From: Oricola nitratireducens
Lineage (GTDB): Bacteria; Pseudomonadota; Alphaproteobacteria; Rhizobiales; Rhizobiaceae
Direction: 5' to 3'
Length of the DNA stretch: 64,000 nucleotides
Assembly: GCF_014904745.1 (NCBI RefSeq)
Contig: NZ_JACZCS010000037.1
Location: forward strand, 1 to 64,000
Notes under the pieces: generated by a model
Seen by the model: only the letters and a program-made list of their open reading frames with translations
Told to the model about the DNA's origin: nothing
The model's database searches: none
Part shown: positions 17,844 to 26,355 of the stretch, piece after piece
Position numbering within the stretch: the stretch's first letter is position 1
Layout: each line of letters opens with the position of its first letter
Program-made: the position numbers and the translations under genes

Positions 17844-20171
17844 TCACTTGGCGGCGATCGCATCCTCGCGCTGGGCGGCTTCGACGACGGAGAGGGCGGT
17901 CATGTTGACGACACCGCGCGAGGTGACGGATGGCGTCAGGATATGCGCCGGCTTTGCCGTGCCCACCAGAATCGGCCCGACGTGGAGGGCATCCGTCATC
18001 GACTTGACCGCGTTCAGCGTGATGTTGGCTGAATCGAGATTCGGGAAGACGAGAAGATTGGCTTCTCCATTGAGCACAGAATCCGGATAGACACGGTCGC
18101 GCAGACGCGCGTCGAGCGCTGAATCGGCGTGCATTTCGCCGTCGACGCAGAGGTCGGGCGCGATGCGGTGCAGGATCGCGGTGGCCTTGCGCATCTTCAG
18201 GGCGGAATCGGAATCGCGCGAACCGAAATTGGAATGTGACAGCAGCGCGGCTTTTGGCTCGATGCCGAATCGGGCGATCTCGCGGGCGGCGAGCACGGTC
18301 ATCTCGGCGATTTCCTCGGCGTCCGGATCGACTGTCACATAGGTGTCGGTAAAAAAGGTGACGCCGCGTTGCGAGATCAGCATCGACAAGGCGGAGAGGT
18401 CGCGGATTCCCGGTTCGAGGCCGACGATGAGGCGGACATGGCGCAATTGCCGGTCGTATCGCCCTTCCAGCCCGCAGATCATCGCATCGGCCTCGCCGCG
18501 CTCGAGCGCAAGCGCGGCGATCACCGTGTTGTTGGTGCGCACCAGGATACGCGCGGCATCGGGCGTGACCCCGCGTCGACCGACGACGCGGACGAGGTGA
18601 TCAACATAATCGCGGTAGCGGGGGTCGTTTTCCGGATTGATCAGTTCAAAGTCTTCTCCGGGCCTGATGCGGAGGCCGAAGCGCTTCAGCCGGGTCTCGA
18701 TGACCTCGGGACGCCCGATCAGGATCGGCTGGGCAATCCGGTCCTCCAACACGACCTGTGCGGCCCGTAATACGCGTTCGTCCTCGCCGTCGGCATAGAC
18801 GACCCGCTTCGTCGTCCCGCTCTGGGCCGCTGCGAAAACCGGTTTCATGACGAGCCCGGATCGGAAGACGAAGCGGTTCAGCCGGTCGAGATAGGCGTCC
18901 ATGTCCTCGATCGGGCGGAGCGCGACGCCGCTGTCGGCGGCAGCTTTGGCAACCGCCGGCGCGATGCGCAGGATCAGGCGCGGGTCGAACGGCGACGGGA
19001 TGAGATAATCGGGTCCGAAGACCGGTGTGTCGCCGGAATAGGCGCGCGCGGCGACATCGGAAGGCTCCTCGCGGGCCAGTTGCGCGATGGCGCGGACGGC
19101 GGCGGCTTTCATCTCCTCGTTGATTGTCGTCGCTCCGGCATCCAGCGCGCCGCGAAAAATGTAAGGAAAGCACAATACATTGTTGACCTGATTGGGAAAA
19201 TCGGATCGGCCGGTACAGATCATCGCGTCCGGACGGGCTTCGCGCGCGACGTCGGGCATGATCTCGGGCACTGGGTTGGCGAGCGCCATGACCAGCGGCC
19301 GGTCGGCCATTTCCTTCAGGCATTCCGGCTTCAAAACGCCTGCGGCGGACAGGCCGAGAAACACGTCGGCGCCGGGAATGACATCGGTGAGCTTCCGTTT
19401 GTCGGTCTTCTGCGCATAGACCGACTTCCACTGGTCCATCAGTTTCTCGCGGCCCTCATAGACGAGGCCCTCGATATCGTTCACCCAGATGTTTTCGCGT
19501 TTTGCTCCAAGAGAGACCAGCAGGTTGAGGCAGGCGAGTGCGGCAGCGCCCGCACCCGAGGTGACGATCTTGGCGGTCTCGATCGATTTTCCGGCCAGTT
19601 CTAGTCCGTTCAGGATCGCGGCGGTGACGATGATGGCCGTGCCGTGCTGGTCGTCGTGAAAGACCGGGATGTTCATCTTTTCGCGCAATTGCGCCTCGAC
19701 CTCGAAACATTCCGGGGCCTTGATGTCCTCCAGGTTGACGCCGCCGAAGGTCGGTTCCAGCGCCGAGACCACCGAGACCATCGTGTCGATCTCCGGCGCG
19801 TCCATCTCGATATCGAAAACGTCGATGCCGGCGAATTTCTTGAACAGGACGGCCTTGCCCTCCATCACCGGCTTCGAGGCGAGCGGGCCGATATTGCCGA
19901 GACCAAGCACGGCGGTGCCATTGGAGATGACGGCGACGAGGTTGCTGCGGGCCGTGTAGTCGGCCGCCTTGCCGGGATCGGCCTCGATGGCGAGGCAGGG
20001 CGCGGCGACGCCGGGCGAATAGGCAAGCGCCAGGTCACGCTGGTTGCCGAGCGGTTTCGTCGCCTGGATCTCCAGTTTTCCGGGGCGCGGATACTGGTGG
20101 TAGAAGAGGGCGGCCTCCTCGAGGCTTGCCGTCGGGGGGCTGGCCTGTTCCGGTGCGTCGTCCTGCTGCAT
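17844..20171 (-). CDS. maeB: Malic enzyme with C-terminal phosphotransacetylase-like domain
   Basis: A 775-residue enzyme that decarboxylates malate to pyruvate, making NAD(P)H. The start at 20171 (MQQDDAPEQ) follows GGGGGAAG. The malic enzyme N-terminal domain (about 25-160) includes [12 protein letters not shown] and [20 protein letters not shown] precedes the nucleotide-binding domain (about 165-400), and residues from about 435 to the end form the PTA-like domain typical of bacterial MaeB, thought to act in acetyl-CoA regulation and oligomerisation. Rhizobia have NAD- and NADP-linked versions of this size; which one this is cannot be told by eye. It is not obviously in an operon. Confidence 0.94.
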   Translation of the reverse strand: MQQDDAPEQASPPTASLEEAALFYHQYPRPGKLEIQATKPLGNQRDLALAYSPGVAAPCLAIEADPGKAADYTARSNLVAVISNGTAVLGLGNIGPLASKPVMEGKAVLFKKFAGIDVFDIEMDAPEIDTMVSVVSALEPTFGGVNLEDIKAPECFEVEAQLREKMNIPVFHDDQHGTAIIVTAAILNGLELAGKSIETAKIVTSGAGAAALACLNLLVSLGAKRENIWVNDIEGLVYEGREKLMDQWKSVYAQKTDKRKLTDVIPGADVFLGLSAAGVLKPECLKEMADRPLVMALANPVPEIMPDVAREARPDAMICTGRSDFPNQVNNVLCFPYIFRGALDAGATTINEEMKAAAVRAIAQLAREEPSDVAARAYSGDTPVFGPDYLIPSPFDPRLILRIAPAVAKAAADSGVALRPIEDMDAYLDRLNRFVFRSGLVMKPVFAAAQSGTTKRVVYADGEDERVLRAAQVVLEDRIAQPILIGRPEVIETRLKRFGLRIRPGEDFELINPENDPRYRDYVDHLVRVVGRRGVTPDAARILVRTNNTVIAALALERGEADAMICGLEGRYDRQLRHVRLIVGLEPGIRDLSALSMLISQRGVTFFTDTYVTVDPDAEEIAEMTVLAAREIARFGIEPKAALLSHSNFGSRDSDSALKMRKATAILHRIAPDLCVDGEMHADSALDARLRDRVYPDSVLNGEANLLVFPNLDSANITLNAVKSMTDALHVGPILVGTAKPAHILTPSVTSRGVVNMTALSVVEAAQREDAIAAK

Positions 20172-20309
20172 GTCGCTTCCCCCGATTTTCTTTCCGCACG
20201 GCGCGCGGGCGCACACGAGCCTAGTATGTCCCGGAACTGTTTGAAACCGTTCTCCCGGCATCACTGTTATTCCGTGACGGACGTGACGCCGGGAGGCATA
20301 GGCGCCGGA

Positions 20310-21086
20310 TCAGAATGCGCTCGGATAAAGACCGCCGTCGAGGCGGATGTTCTGTCCGGTGATGTAACCCGCATGCGCCGAGCAGAGAAAGGCGCAGGTT
20401 TTGCCGAATTCCTCCGGCGTGCCGAGGCGTCCGGCAGGGATCAGTTTTTCCTGGCGGGCGCGTTCCTGGTCCAAAGAAATGCCGGCCTTGTCCGCACCGA
20501 ACTTGAACGTGTCGCGGATGCGGTCCGTGTCGAGCTTGCCGGGCAGCAACTGGTTGATCGTCACGTTCTTGTCGGCGACGGAGCGGGCGATGCCGGCAAG
20601 GAACGAGGTCAGGCCGGCCCGCGCGCCGGACGAGAGGTCGAGGCCGAGGATTGGCTGATAGACGGACAGCGACGTAATGTTGACGATGCGGCCGAAGCCG
20701 CGCTCGGACATGCCGTCGATCACTTTCTGGATGAGTTCGATCGGCGTTACCATGTTCTGCGTCACGCCGGCGAGGATGGCCTCGCGGTCGAGTTCGCGAA
20801 AGTCACGCAGCTTCGGGCCGGCGTTGTTGTTGACCAGGATGTCGGGATCCGGGCAAGCCTCTATGAGCTTGGCCTGGGTGTCGGGATCGGAGACATCGCC
20901 GAGGATCACGGTGACGTTGACGCCGTGCTTGCGCAATTCGTCGGCGGTTGCGTTGGTGACATCGGGGTTACGGCCGTTGATGACGAGATCGACGCCTTCC
21001 CCGGCGAGCGCCATGGCGCAGCCCTTGCCCAGTCCGCGGCTCGAAGCGCAGATGATTGCCTTGCGGCCCTTCAGTCCCAGATCCAT
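20310..21086 (-). CDS. SDR-fold protein with a degenerate catalytic site
   Basis: A 258-residue short-chain dehydrogenase/reductase-fold protein; the ATG at 21086 is preceded by GGAG. The glycine motif, usually TGxxxGxG, is ASSRGLGKG, and NNNAG replaces the common NNAG. The catalytic Ser is present (ITSLS), but where YxxxK is expected the chain reads SSGARAGL, so the Tyr and Lys are both replaced. This matches the described BKR-like SDR subgroup that lacks the normal tetrad. It may be a non-canonical reductase or a non-enzymatic relative. Often annotated 3-oxoacyl-ACP reductase, which I would not accept without assay. The dipeptide epimerase gene lies 81 bp upstream on the same strand. Confidence 0.85.
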   Translation of the reverse strand: MDLGLKGRKAIICASSRGLGKGCAMALAGEGVDLVINGRNPDVTNATADELRKHGVNVTVILGDVSDPDTQAKLIEACPDPDILVNNNAGPKLRDFRELDREAILAGVTQNMVTPIELIQKVIDGMSERGFGRIVNITSLSVYQPILGLDLSSGARAGLTSFLAGIARSVADKNVTINQLLPGKLDTDRIRDTFKFGADKAGISLDQERARQEKLIPAGRLGTPEEFGKTCAFLCSAHAGYITGQNIRLDGGLYPSAF

Positions 21087-21167
21087 GGTGATCTCCTTTT
21101 TGGGGCCCTTATAGGATGCAAGATTGTTTCCCGGAAGGGTGAATTCCGTCTGTTTTCGCTAAGATTT

Positions 21168-22160
21168 TCAGCCCCAGAGTTCCGCGCGGGGCGGCGAGAC
21201 AATGGTGCCGCTATATTCGAGCGACGGCGAGCGGTCATGCGCAAGGAGCAAGGGCCCGTCGAGATCGATATAATCCGCGTCCTGGGCAAGCAACACCGCC
21301 GGCGCCATGCCGAGCGAAGTGCCGACCATGCAGCCGATCATGATGCCGAAGCCGTGGTCGCGGGCGCGGTCGCGCATGCGCAGTGCCTCGGTCAGCCCGC
21401 CGGTCTTGTCGAGTTTGATGTTGATCGTGTCATAACGGCCGCGCAGGGACTCGAGATCTTCGGTCGTATGGGCGCTTTCGTCGGCGCAAATCGGTACGGG
21501 ATGCGGCATCTCGGCGAGGATATCGTCCTTTCCGGCGGGAAGCGGCTGCTCGATCAGCGCGATACGGAGGCGCGCGGCCTCGCGCATCAGTTCCGGCAGG
21601 CGGTCGGGCGTCCAACCCTCGTTGGCGTCGACGATGATGCGGCTGCGCGGCGCGGCGGCGGCGACAGCGTGCATCGCCGCGATGTCATTCGTGCCGCCGA
21701 GCTTGATCTTCAGGACCGGCCGCCGCATCGCGCTGCGGGCGGCGTCAGCCATGACGTTGGGGTCGTCGAGCGAGATGGTGAACGCGGTCTCGACGGGCCG
21801 CGGCGGCTGCCGGCAGACGAGGTTGTGGACATGGTTGCCGGTCAGTTTGGCTTCGAGATCCCAGAGCGCGCAATCGAGCGCGTTGCGTGCGGCGCCCGGC
21901 GCCAGTGCACGGCCAAGCCGGTCGTGGCTAAAAGTTCCGCCGAGCGCCGACGCGGTGTCGTTGATCGCCTGAAGCACCGAATCGACGGTTTCGCCATAGC
22001 GCACATAGGGAACGCATTCGGCAATTCCGTGCCGGTTCTCGGACCTGATTCGGCAGACGACGACCTCGGCCTCGGTCTTGCTCGATCGCGAAATGCGGAA
22101 CTGTCCGTCGATCGGATAGCGCTCGCTCCAGGCCTCTACGCTGCAACCGGCGAATTCCAT
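21168..22160 (-). CDS. Dipeptide epimerase (enolase superfamily, L-Ala-D/L-Glu epimerase-like)
   Basis: A 330-residue enolase-superfamily enzyme. The two-base mechanism residues are present: KIK in PVLKIKLGG, then metal ligands Asp in IVDANEGW, Glu in LIEQPLP and Asp in CADES, and the second-side Lys in NIKLDKTGG. The N-terminal capping domain carries ECVPYVRYGE, usual for L-Ala-D/L-Glu epimerases that recycle murein peptides. N-acetyl-D-glutamate racemase (DgcA) is a related alternative, but no DgcN partner adjoins it. It is divergent from the Mla operon and probably cotranscribed with the SDR gene downstream. Confidence 0.88.
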   Translation of the reverse strand: MEFAGCSVEAWSERYPIDGQFRISRSSKTEAEVVVCRIRSENRHGIAECVPYVRYGETVDSVLQAINDTASALGGTFSHDRLGRALAPGAARNALDCALWDLEAKLTGNHVHNLVCRQPPRPVETAFTISLDDPNVMADAARSAMRRPVLKIKLGGTNDIAAMHAVAAAAPRSRIIVDANEGWTPDRLPELMREAARLRIALIEQPLPAGKDDILAEMPHPVPICADESAHTTEDLESLRGRYDTINIKLDKTGGLTEALRMRDRARDHGFGIMIGCMVGTSLGMAPAVLLAQDADYIDLDGPLLLAHDRSPSLEYSGTIVSPPRAELWG

Positions 22161-22252
22161 CGCGTGTTCAACTCCAAATTCGCCACGAAATATCGGTTGA
22201 TGTGGCCGGTATGTCGCAGACTTGCCACCCGAGCGGCGGTATTAATAGCCCG

Positions 22253-23440
22253 ATGGCGGATGCAATGCATATGGAAATCGACGGGGACGGCGTGGCGTCG
22301 CCACAACCTCCACAGGTGAATGCCGAGGTTGTCGGCGATCAGTTCCGGCTGGTATTGTCGGGATCGTGGGCGACACATACCATCGCCGCCGTGGATGCGG
22401 TCATGCGCGATCACGAGCGTAAAATCGGCGGCCACTCCGTCGTCATCGACATGTCCGGCGTGACCTATTTCGATACCGCGGGCGCATGGGTCGTCTACCG
22501 TTTCACCCGGGCGGCCGAGAAAGCGGGAAACGCCGCCGCGCTGGAGGCGGTCCGTCCTTCGCACAAGGTGCTTTTCGACGCCGTGAAACACGCGATGGAG
22601 GAACTGGCCGAACAGGAACCGGCCGAGGAAAAGGAAAACCTCCTGACCCGGATGATTGTCGGCGTCGGCAAGGCCGTTTACGACTTTCGCGATGACGCGC
22701 TGATGGCGCTGCATATCCTCGGCGCGGCAGTGCGCGGGTCGCAGATGAAGCTCGGCCATGGCAGCGGGCTTTCCATCGCCGCCGTCGTCAATCAACTCGA
22801 TCGCACCGGCGTGCGCGCGATCCCGATCATCGCGCTGATGTCGACGATCATCGGGGCCATCATCGCCCAGCAGGGCGCGTTTCAGCTACGTTATTTCGGG
22901 GCGGAAATATTCGTTGTCGATCTCGTCGGCATTCTGGTCCTGCGCGAGATCGGCGTGCTGCTGACCGCGATCATGATCGCCGGCCGCTCGGGCAGCGCGA
23001 TCACCGCCGAGATCGGCTCGATGAAGATGCGTGAGGAAATCGACGCGCTGACCGTCATCGGCCTCAACCCGGTCGGCGTGCTGGTGTTCCCGCGCCTTGT
23101 GGCGCTCGGCATTGCCTTGCCGCTCCTCACCGTGATTTCCGACATTGCCGCGCTTGGGGGGGCGATGTTCGTAGCCAACACCTATTCGGGTATTTCGCCG
23201 GACGCTTTCATCACCCGGGTGCATGACGCCATCGACCTGACGACGGTGTTCGCCGGCTTCATCAAGGCGCCGTTCATGGCGTTGATTATCGGCATTATCG
23301 CCTCGGTGGAAGGCATGAAGGTCGGCGGCAGTGCGGAATCGCTCGGAGAGCGCGTCACCGCGTCCGTCGTCAAATCGATCTTCGTCGTCATCGTCGTCGA
23401 CGGGATGTTCGCCATTTTCTACGCGGCGATCGATTTCTGA
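22253..23440 (+). CDS. mlaE: MlaE-type lipid ABC transporter permease with N-terminal STAS domain
   Basis: Inner-membrane permease of an Mla-like phospholipid transporter. The start is uncertain: I use ATG 22253 (395 residues); GTG 22202 would add 17 residues and ATG 22262/22271 would shorten it. Residues about 20-115 form a STAS domain (VVIDMSGVTYFDTAGAWVV), the job done by separate MlaB in E. coli. The permease domain (about 140-395) shows ALMSTIIGAIIAQQGAFQL, LLTAIMIAGRSGSAI, the EIGSMKMREEIDAL loop and FIKAPFMALIIG, all family hallmarks. It overlaps mlaF by one base (TGATG), so the two are translationally coupled. Confidence 0.92.
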   Translation: MADAMHMEIDGDGVASPQPPQVNAEVVGDQFRLVLSGSWATHTIAAVDAVMRDHERKIGGHSVVIDMSGVTYFDTAGAWVVYRFTRAAEKAGNAAALEAVRPSHKVLFDAVKHAMEELAEQEPAEEKENLLTRMIVGVGKAVYDFRDDALMALHILGAAVRGSQMKLGHGSGLSIAAVVNQLDRTGVRAIPIIALMSTIIGAIIAQQGAFQLRYFGAEIFVVDLVGILVLREIGVLLTAIMIAGRSGSAITAEIGSMKMREEIDALTVIGLNPVGVLVFPRLVALGIALPLLTVISDIAALGGAMFVANTYSGISPDAFITRVHDAIDLTTVFAGFIKAPFMALIIGIIASVEGMKVGGSAESLGERVTASVVKSIFVVIVVDGMFAIFYAAIDF

Positions 23441-24234
23441 TGGCACAGGAAAACGTCATCATCAGCGTGCGCGATATTCACGTGCAGTTCGGCAGTCATG
23501 TCGTGCTGCACGATCTGGATCTCGACGTCTATCGCGGTGAAATTCTGGGTTTCGTCGGCGCGTCGGGCACCGGCAAATCGGTCCTGTTGCGCACGATCCT
23601 CGGCCTCAACAAGAAACAGGCCGGCAACATCGTTGTCCTCGGGCGCGATCTTGACCGGATCAGCGAGGAGGAGCGGATCCAGGTCGACATGCGCATGGGC
23701 GTCCTGTTCCAGCACGGCGCGCTGTTTTCCTCGCTGACAGTACTGGAAAACATCCAGGTGCCGATGCGCGAATATCTGTCGCTGCCGAAACAGCTGATGG
23801 ACGAGCTGGCGATGCTCAAGATCGAACTCGTCGGCCTGACGCGCAGCGCGGCGGAGAAATATCCGTCGGAACTTTCCGGCGGCATGATCAAGCGCGCGGC
23901 GCTGGCGCGGGCACTCGCTCTCGACCCGGATATCGTCTTTCTGGACGAACCGACATCCGGGCTGGACCCGGTGGGCGCGGCGGAGTTCGACGATTTGATC
24001 TCCAAATTGCGCGACACGCTGGGATTGACCGTCTATATGGTGACGCACGACCTTGACTCTCTTTTCACCGTCGCCGACCGAATCGCTGTACTCGGAAACA
24101 GGCGGGTGCTGATCGAGGGAACGATCGGGGACATGCTGAAAAGCGAAGATCCCTGGGTGAAATCCTATTTCAGGGGCAAACGTGCCCGGCGCATAGAGAC
24201 GATCGAACAGGAAACCGCCGGGGTGGGTGGCTGA
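23440..24234 (+). CDS. mlaF: MlaF-type ABC transporter ATP-binding protein
   Basis: A 264-residue ATPase that drives the Mla-like lipid transporter. Walker A is GASGTGKS at residues 40-47, the ABC signature is LSGGMIKRAALARAL, Walker B is IVFLDEPTSGLDP and the switch His is in VTHDLDS. LFQHGALFSSLTVLENIQVP is characteristic of the MlaF/Ttg2A branch. It overlaps the permease gene by one base and is followed after 3 bp by mlaD. Confidence 0.94.
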   Translation: MAQENVIISVRDIHVQFGSHVVLHDLDLDVYRGEILGFVGASGTGKSVLLRTILGLNKKQAGNIVVLGRDLDRISEEERIQVDMRMGVLFQHGALFSSLTVLENIQVPMREYLSLPKQLMDELAMLKIELVGLTRSAAEKYPSELSGGMIKRAALARALALDPDIVFLDEPTSGLDPVGAAEFDDLISKLRDTLGLTVYMVTHDLDSLFTVADRIAVLGNRRVLIEGTIGDMLKSEDPWVKSYFRGKRARRIETIEQETAGVGG

Positions 24235-24237
24235 ACC

Positions 24238-25611
24238 ATGGAAACAAAGGCAAATTACGTAACCGTCGGCGCGTTCACGCTGCTCGTGTTCCTGGCGGGT
24301 TTCGCAATCGTCTTTTGGGTGGCGCGCACGGGCACGGGCGGTCAATCGGTGCGTCTCGACGTCGTGATCGAGGGTTCGGTGACCGGGCTCGGCGTCGGCA
24401 GCCTGGTCAAGTTCAACGGTATCGATGTCGGCAAGGTGACCGGATTGAGTTTCGACGAGACCAATCCGCGCATCGTCATCGCGCGCACTATCGTCAGCCG
24501 CAATCTGCCGATCACCAAGTCGACCAAGGCCGTCCTTGGCTTTACCGGGCTGACGGGTATCGCCTATATCGAATTCGAGGGTGGTGACACGGCCGAGCCG
24601 AACATCTTCCAGCTCGCCGAGGAACAGGGCAAGGTGGCGACCATCAAGGCCGATCCGTCGGCCGTCAACAATCTTCTTGCGACCGCGCAGGACATCTTCG
24701 ACCGCACTGACAGGGTACTGACCGAACTCGAAGGCTTCGTGAAGGAAGCGCGCGGGCCGCTGGCGCAATCGCTCGAGAACACCCAGGTGTTCACCGAGGC
24801 GCTGAAGAACAACGCCGACCAAATCGACAGCTTCCTAGCCGGGATCGGCGGCGTCGGCGACGCGCTCAAGGACATGTCAGGCAAGCTCGACGGCACGCTG
24901 AAGGGGATCGAGGATCTGCTCGCCGCCGTCGATCCGAAGAAGGTCACGGCGATCGTGGACAATGTCGACACGTTCACCGCCAATCTGAACGCTGTTTCGA
25001 CCCAGTTTCAGGACGTGACCGACAAGGTCACGAAGATCGCTGCCGACCTCCAGGACGTTGGAACTCGCGTCAACGGGACCTTCGACAAGGTTGATGCGTT
25101 GCTCGACGCGGTTCCGCCCGGCCAGGTGAGCACGGCCCTCGACGATCTGGTCAAGGCGGGGGATTCCGCGAAAACCTCGCTCGCCGAGGTCGAGAAGCTG
25201 ACGCAGGGTCTGGGCGAACGTCAGCAGGATATTCAGGACACCATCACCAACGCCAAGCAGATGGCCGAAAAGCTTAACGCCGCGTCGGAGCGTGTCGACG
25301 GTATCCTGGCGAAGGCGGACGGCCTGCTCGGGTCCGATAACGGGCAGTCGCTGATGGCGGAGACGCGCAAGACGCTGGAGTCTTTCCGCAAGGCGGCGGA
25401 CACGCTCAACGACCGCATCAACACGATTTCGGCAGGACTGGAACGGTTTTCGGGTCCGGGATTGCGCGACGTTCAGAGCCTCGTCAACGAGACGCGGCGC
25501 TCCGTCACCCGGATCGAGCGTGCGATCACCGATCTCGAGCGCAATCCGCAGCGGCTAATCTTCGGTGGAGACGGCGGCGTGAAGACCTATGACGGCCGCG
25601 AGAGGCGTTGA
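24238..25611 (+). CDS. mlaD: MlaD/MCE-domain lipid-binding protein
   Basis: A 457-residue protein anchored by one N-terminal helix (residues about 9-29) with the rest in the periplasm. The MCE domain (about 38-115) contains GSVTGLGVGSLVKFNG and VLGFTGLTGIAYIEF, which in MlaD form the hexameric ring and pore loop. A long helical region of about 300 residues follows (many DKV, ADL and LDxL repeats), longer than E. coli MlaD and similar to substrate-bridging MCE proteins of rhizobia. It lies between mlaF and the lipoprotein gene, so the full transporter is encoded here. Confidence 0.92.
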   Translation: METKANYVTVGAFTLLVFLAGFAIVFWVARTGTGGQSVRLDVVIEGSVTGLGVGSLVKFNGIDVGKVTGLSFDETNPRIVIARTIVSRNLPITKSTKAVLGFTGLTGIAYIEFEGGDTAEPNIFQLAEEQGKVATIKADPSAVNNLLATAQDIFDRTDRVLTELEGFVKEARGPLAQSLENTQVFTEALKNNADQIDSFLAGIGGVGDALKDMSGKLDGTLKGIEDLLAAVDPKKVTAIVDNVDTFTANLNAVSTQFQDVTDKVTKIAADLQDVGTRVNGTFDKVDALLDAVPPGQVSTALDDLVKAGDSAKTSLAEVEKLTQGLGERQQDIQDTITNAKQMAEKLNAASERVDGILAKADGLLGSDNGQSLMAETRKTLESFRKAADTLNDRINTISAGLERFSGPGLRDVQSLVNETRRSVTRIERAITDLERNPQRLIFGGDGGVKTYDGRERR

Positions 25612-25704
25612 CACTCCATGGCGAGCCGGTATCAAACGGATAGGACTGCAATCGGGGCACCGGGATTACCATCTCGGCGCCCGCTAGATGGCCGGCGAGG
25701 GATA

Positions 25705-26298
25705 ATGGGGATATTGCGCACCGGATGGATTGCCGTGTTGCCTTTCGCACTCGCGGGTTGCGCGGCGATTGGCGGCGTGCGTCCGACGGCCGATACCTAT
25801 GAACTCGGCGTTCCCACCATCAGCGAAGCGTCGCCGGTGCGACGCGGCACGCAGATTCTCATTGCCGAGCCGCAGGCTCTGAAGGCGCTCGACTCCCAGA
25901 ACATCGTCGTCCGGACCGATCCGCTGACGATCCGCTATCTGGATGAATCGCAGTGGAGTGACCGGCTGCCGCGCCTGGTGCAGATGCGGCTCGCTCAGGG
26001 CTTCCAGAACTCGGGCCGTTTCAAGGGCGTCGGTTTGCCAGGCCAAGGGCTTGCGATCGACTACCAGATCGTTACCGAGATCCGCTCCTTCGGCATCGAG
26101 GCGGCCAGCAACACCGCCGATGTCGCGATTGCGGTCAAGATCCTCAACGACCGCAACGGCATTGTCGCCAGCGAGCGTATTTTCGAGGCGCGCGCGGTTG
26201 CGGCGGGCTACGGCAATCCGGCCTATGTGGCTGCGATCGACCGCGCCTTCGAAAGTGTCGCGCGCGACGTCGTTGCCTGGGTGACAAGCCGCATCTGA
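25705..26298 (+). CDS. ABC-type transport auxiliary lipoprotein (PqiC-like)
   Basis: A 197-residue lipoprotein beginning MGILRTGW at 25705 after GAGGGATA. The signal peptide ends in the lipobox LAGC, with C19 as the acylated residue. The mature part resembles the ABC_trans_aux family (PqiC/DUF330): YELGVP, ILIAEPQAL and RTDPLTIRYLDESQWSDRLP, ending with a conserved helix. Such proteins are anchored in the outer membrane and work with MCE transporters. It is the last gene of the Mla-like operon, followed by a terminator. Confidence 0.88.
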   Translation: MGILRTGWIAVLPFALAGCAAIGGVRPTADTYELGVPTISEASPVRRGTQILIAEPQALKALDSQNIVVRTDPLTIRYLDESQWSDRLPRLVQMRLAQGFQNSGRFKGVGLPGQGLAIDYQIVTEIRSFGIEAASNTADVAIAVKILNDRNGIVASERIFEARAVAAGYGNPAYVAAIDRAFESVARDVVAWVTSRI

Positions 26299-26304
26299 CA
26301 CAAA

Positions 26305-26338
26305 AAAGCCGCCGGAATTTCCGGCGGCTTTCGTTTTT
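26305..26338. terminator. Bidirectional terminator between the Mla operon and the giant coiled-coil gene
   Basis: A perfect 12-bp stem (AAAGCCGCCGGA at 26305-26316 with its complement at 26320-26331), 3-nt loop, with CGTTTTT after it on the plus strand and an A-run before it that gives a T-run on the minus strand. Both neighbouring genes converge on it. Confidence 0.88.
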
Positions 26339-26355
26339 CAGTTCTTCTTTTCCGA

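Noticed and set aside
19644-22319. 891-codon plus-strand frame
   Set aside because: Shadow of maeB, the SDR gene and the epimerase gene, all strongly supported on the minus strand.
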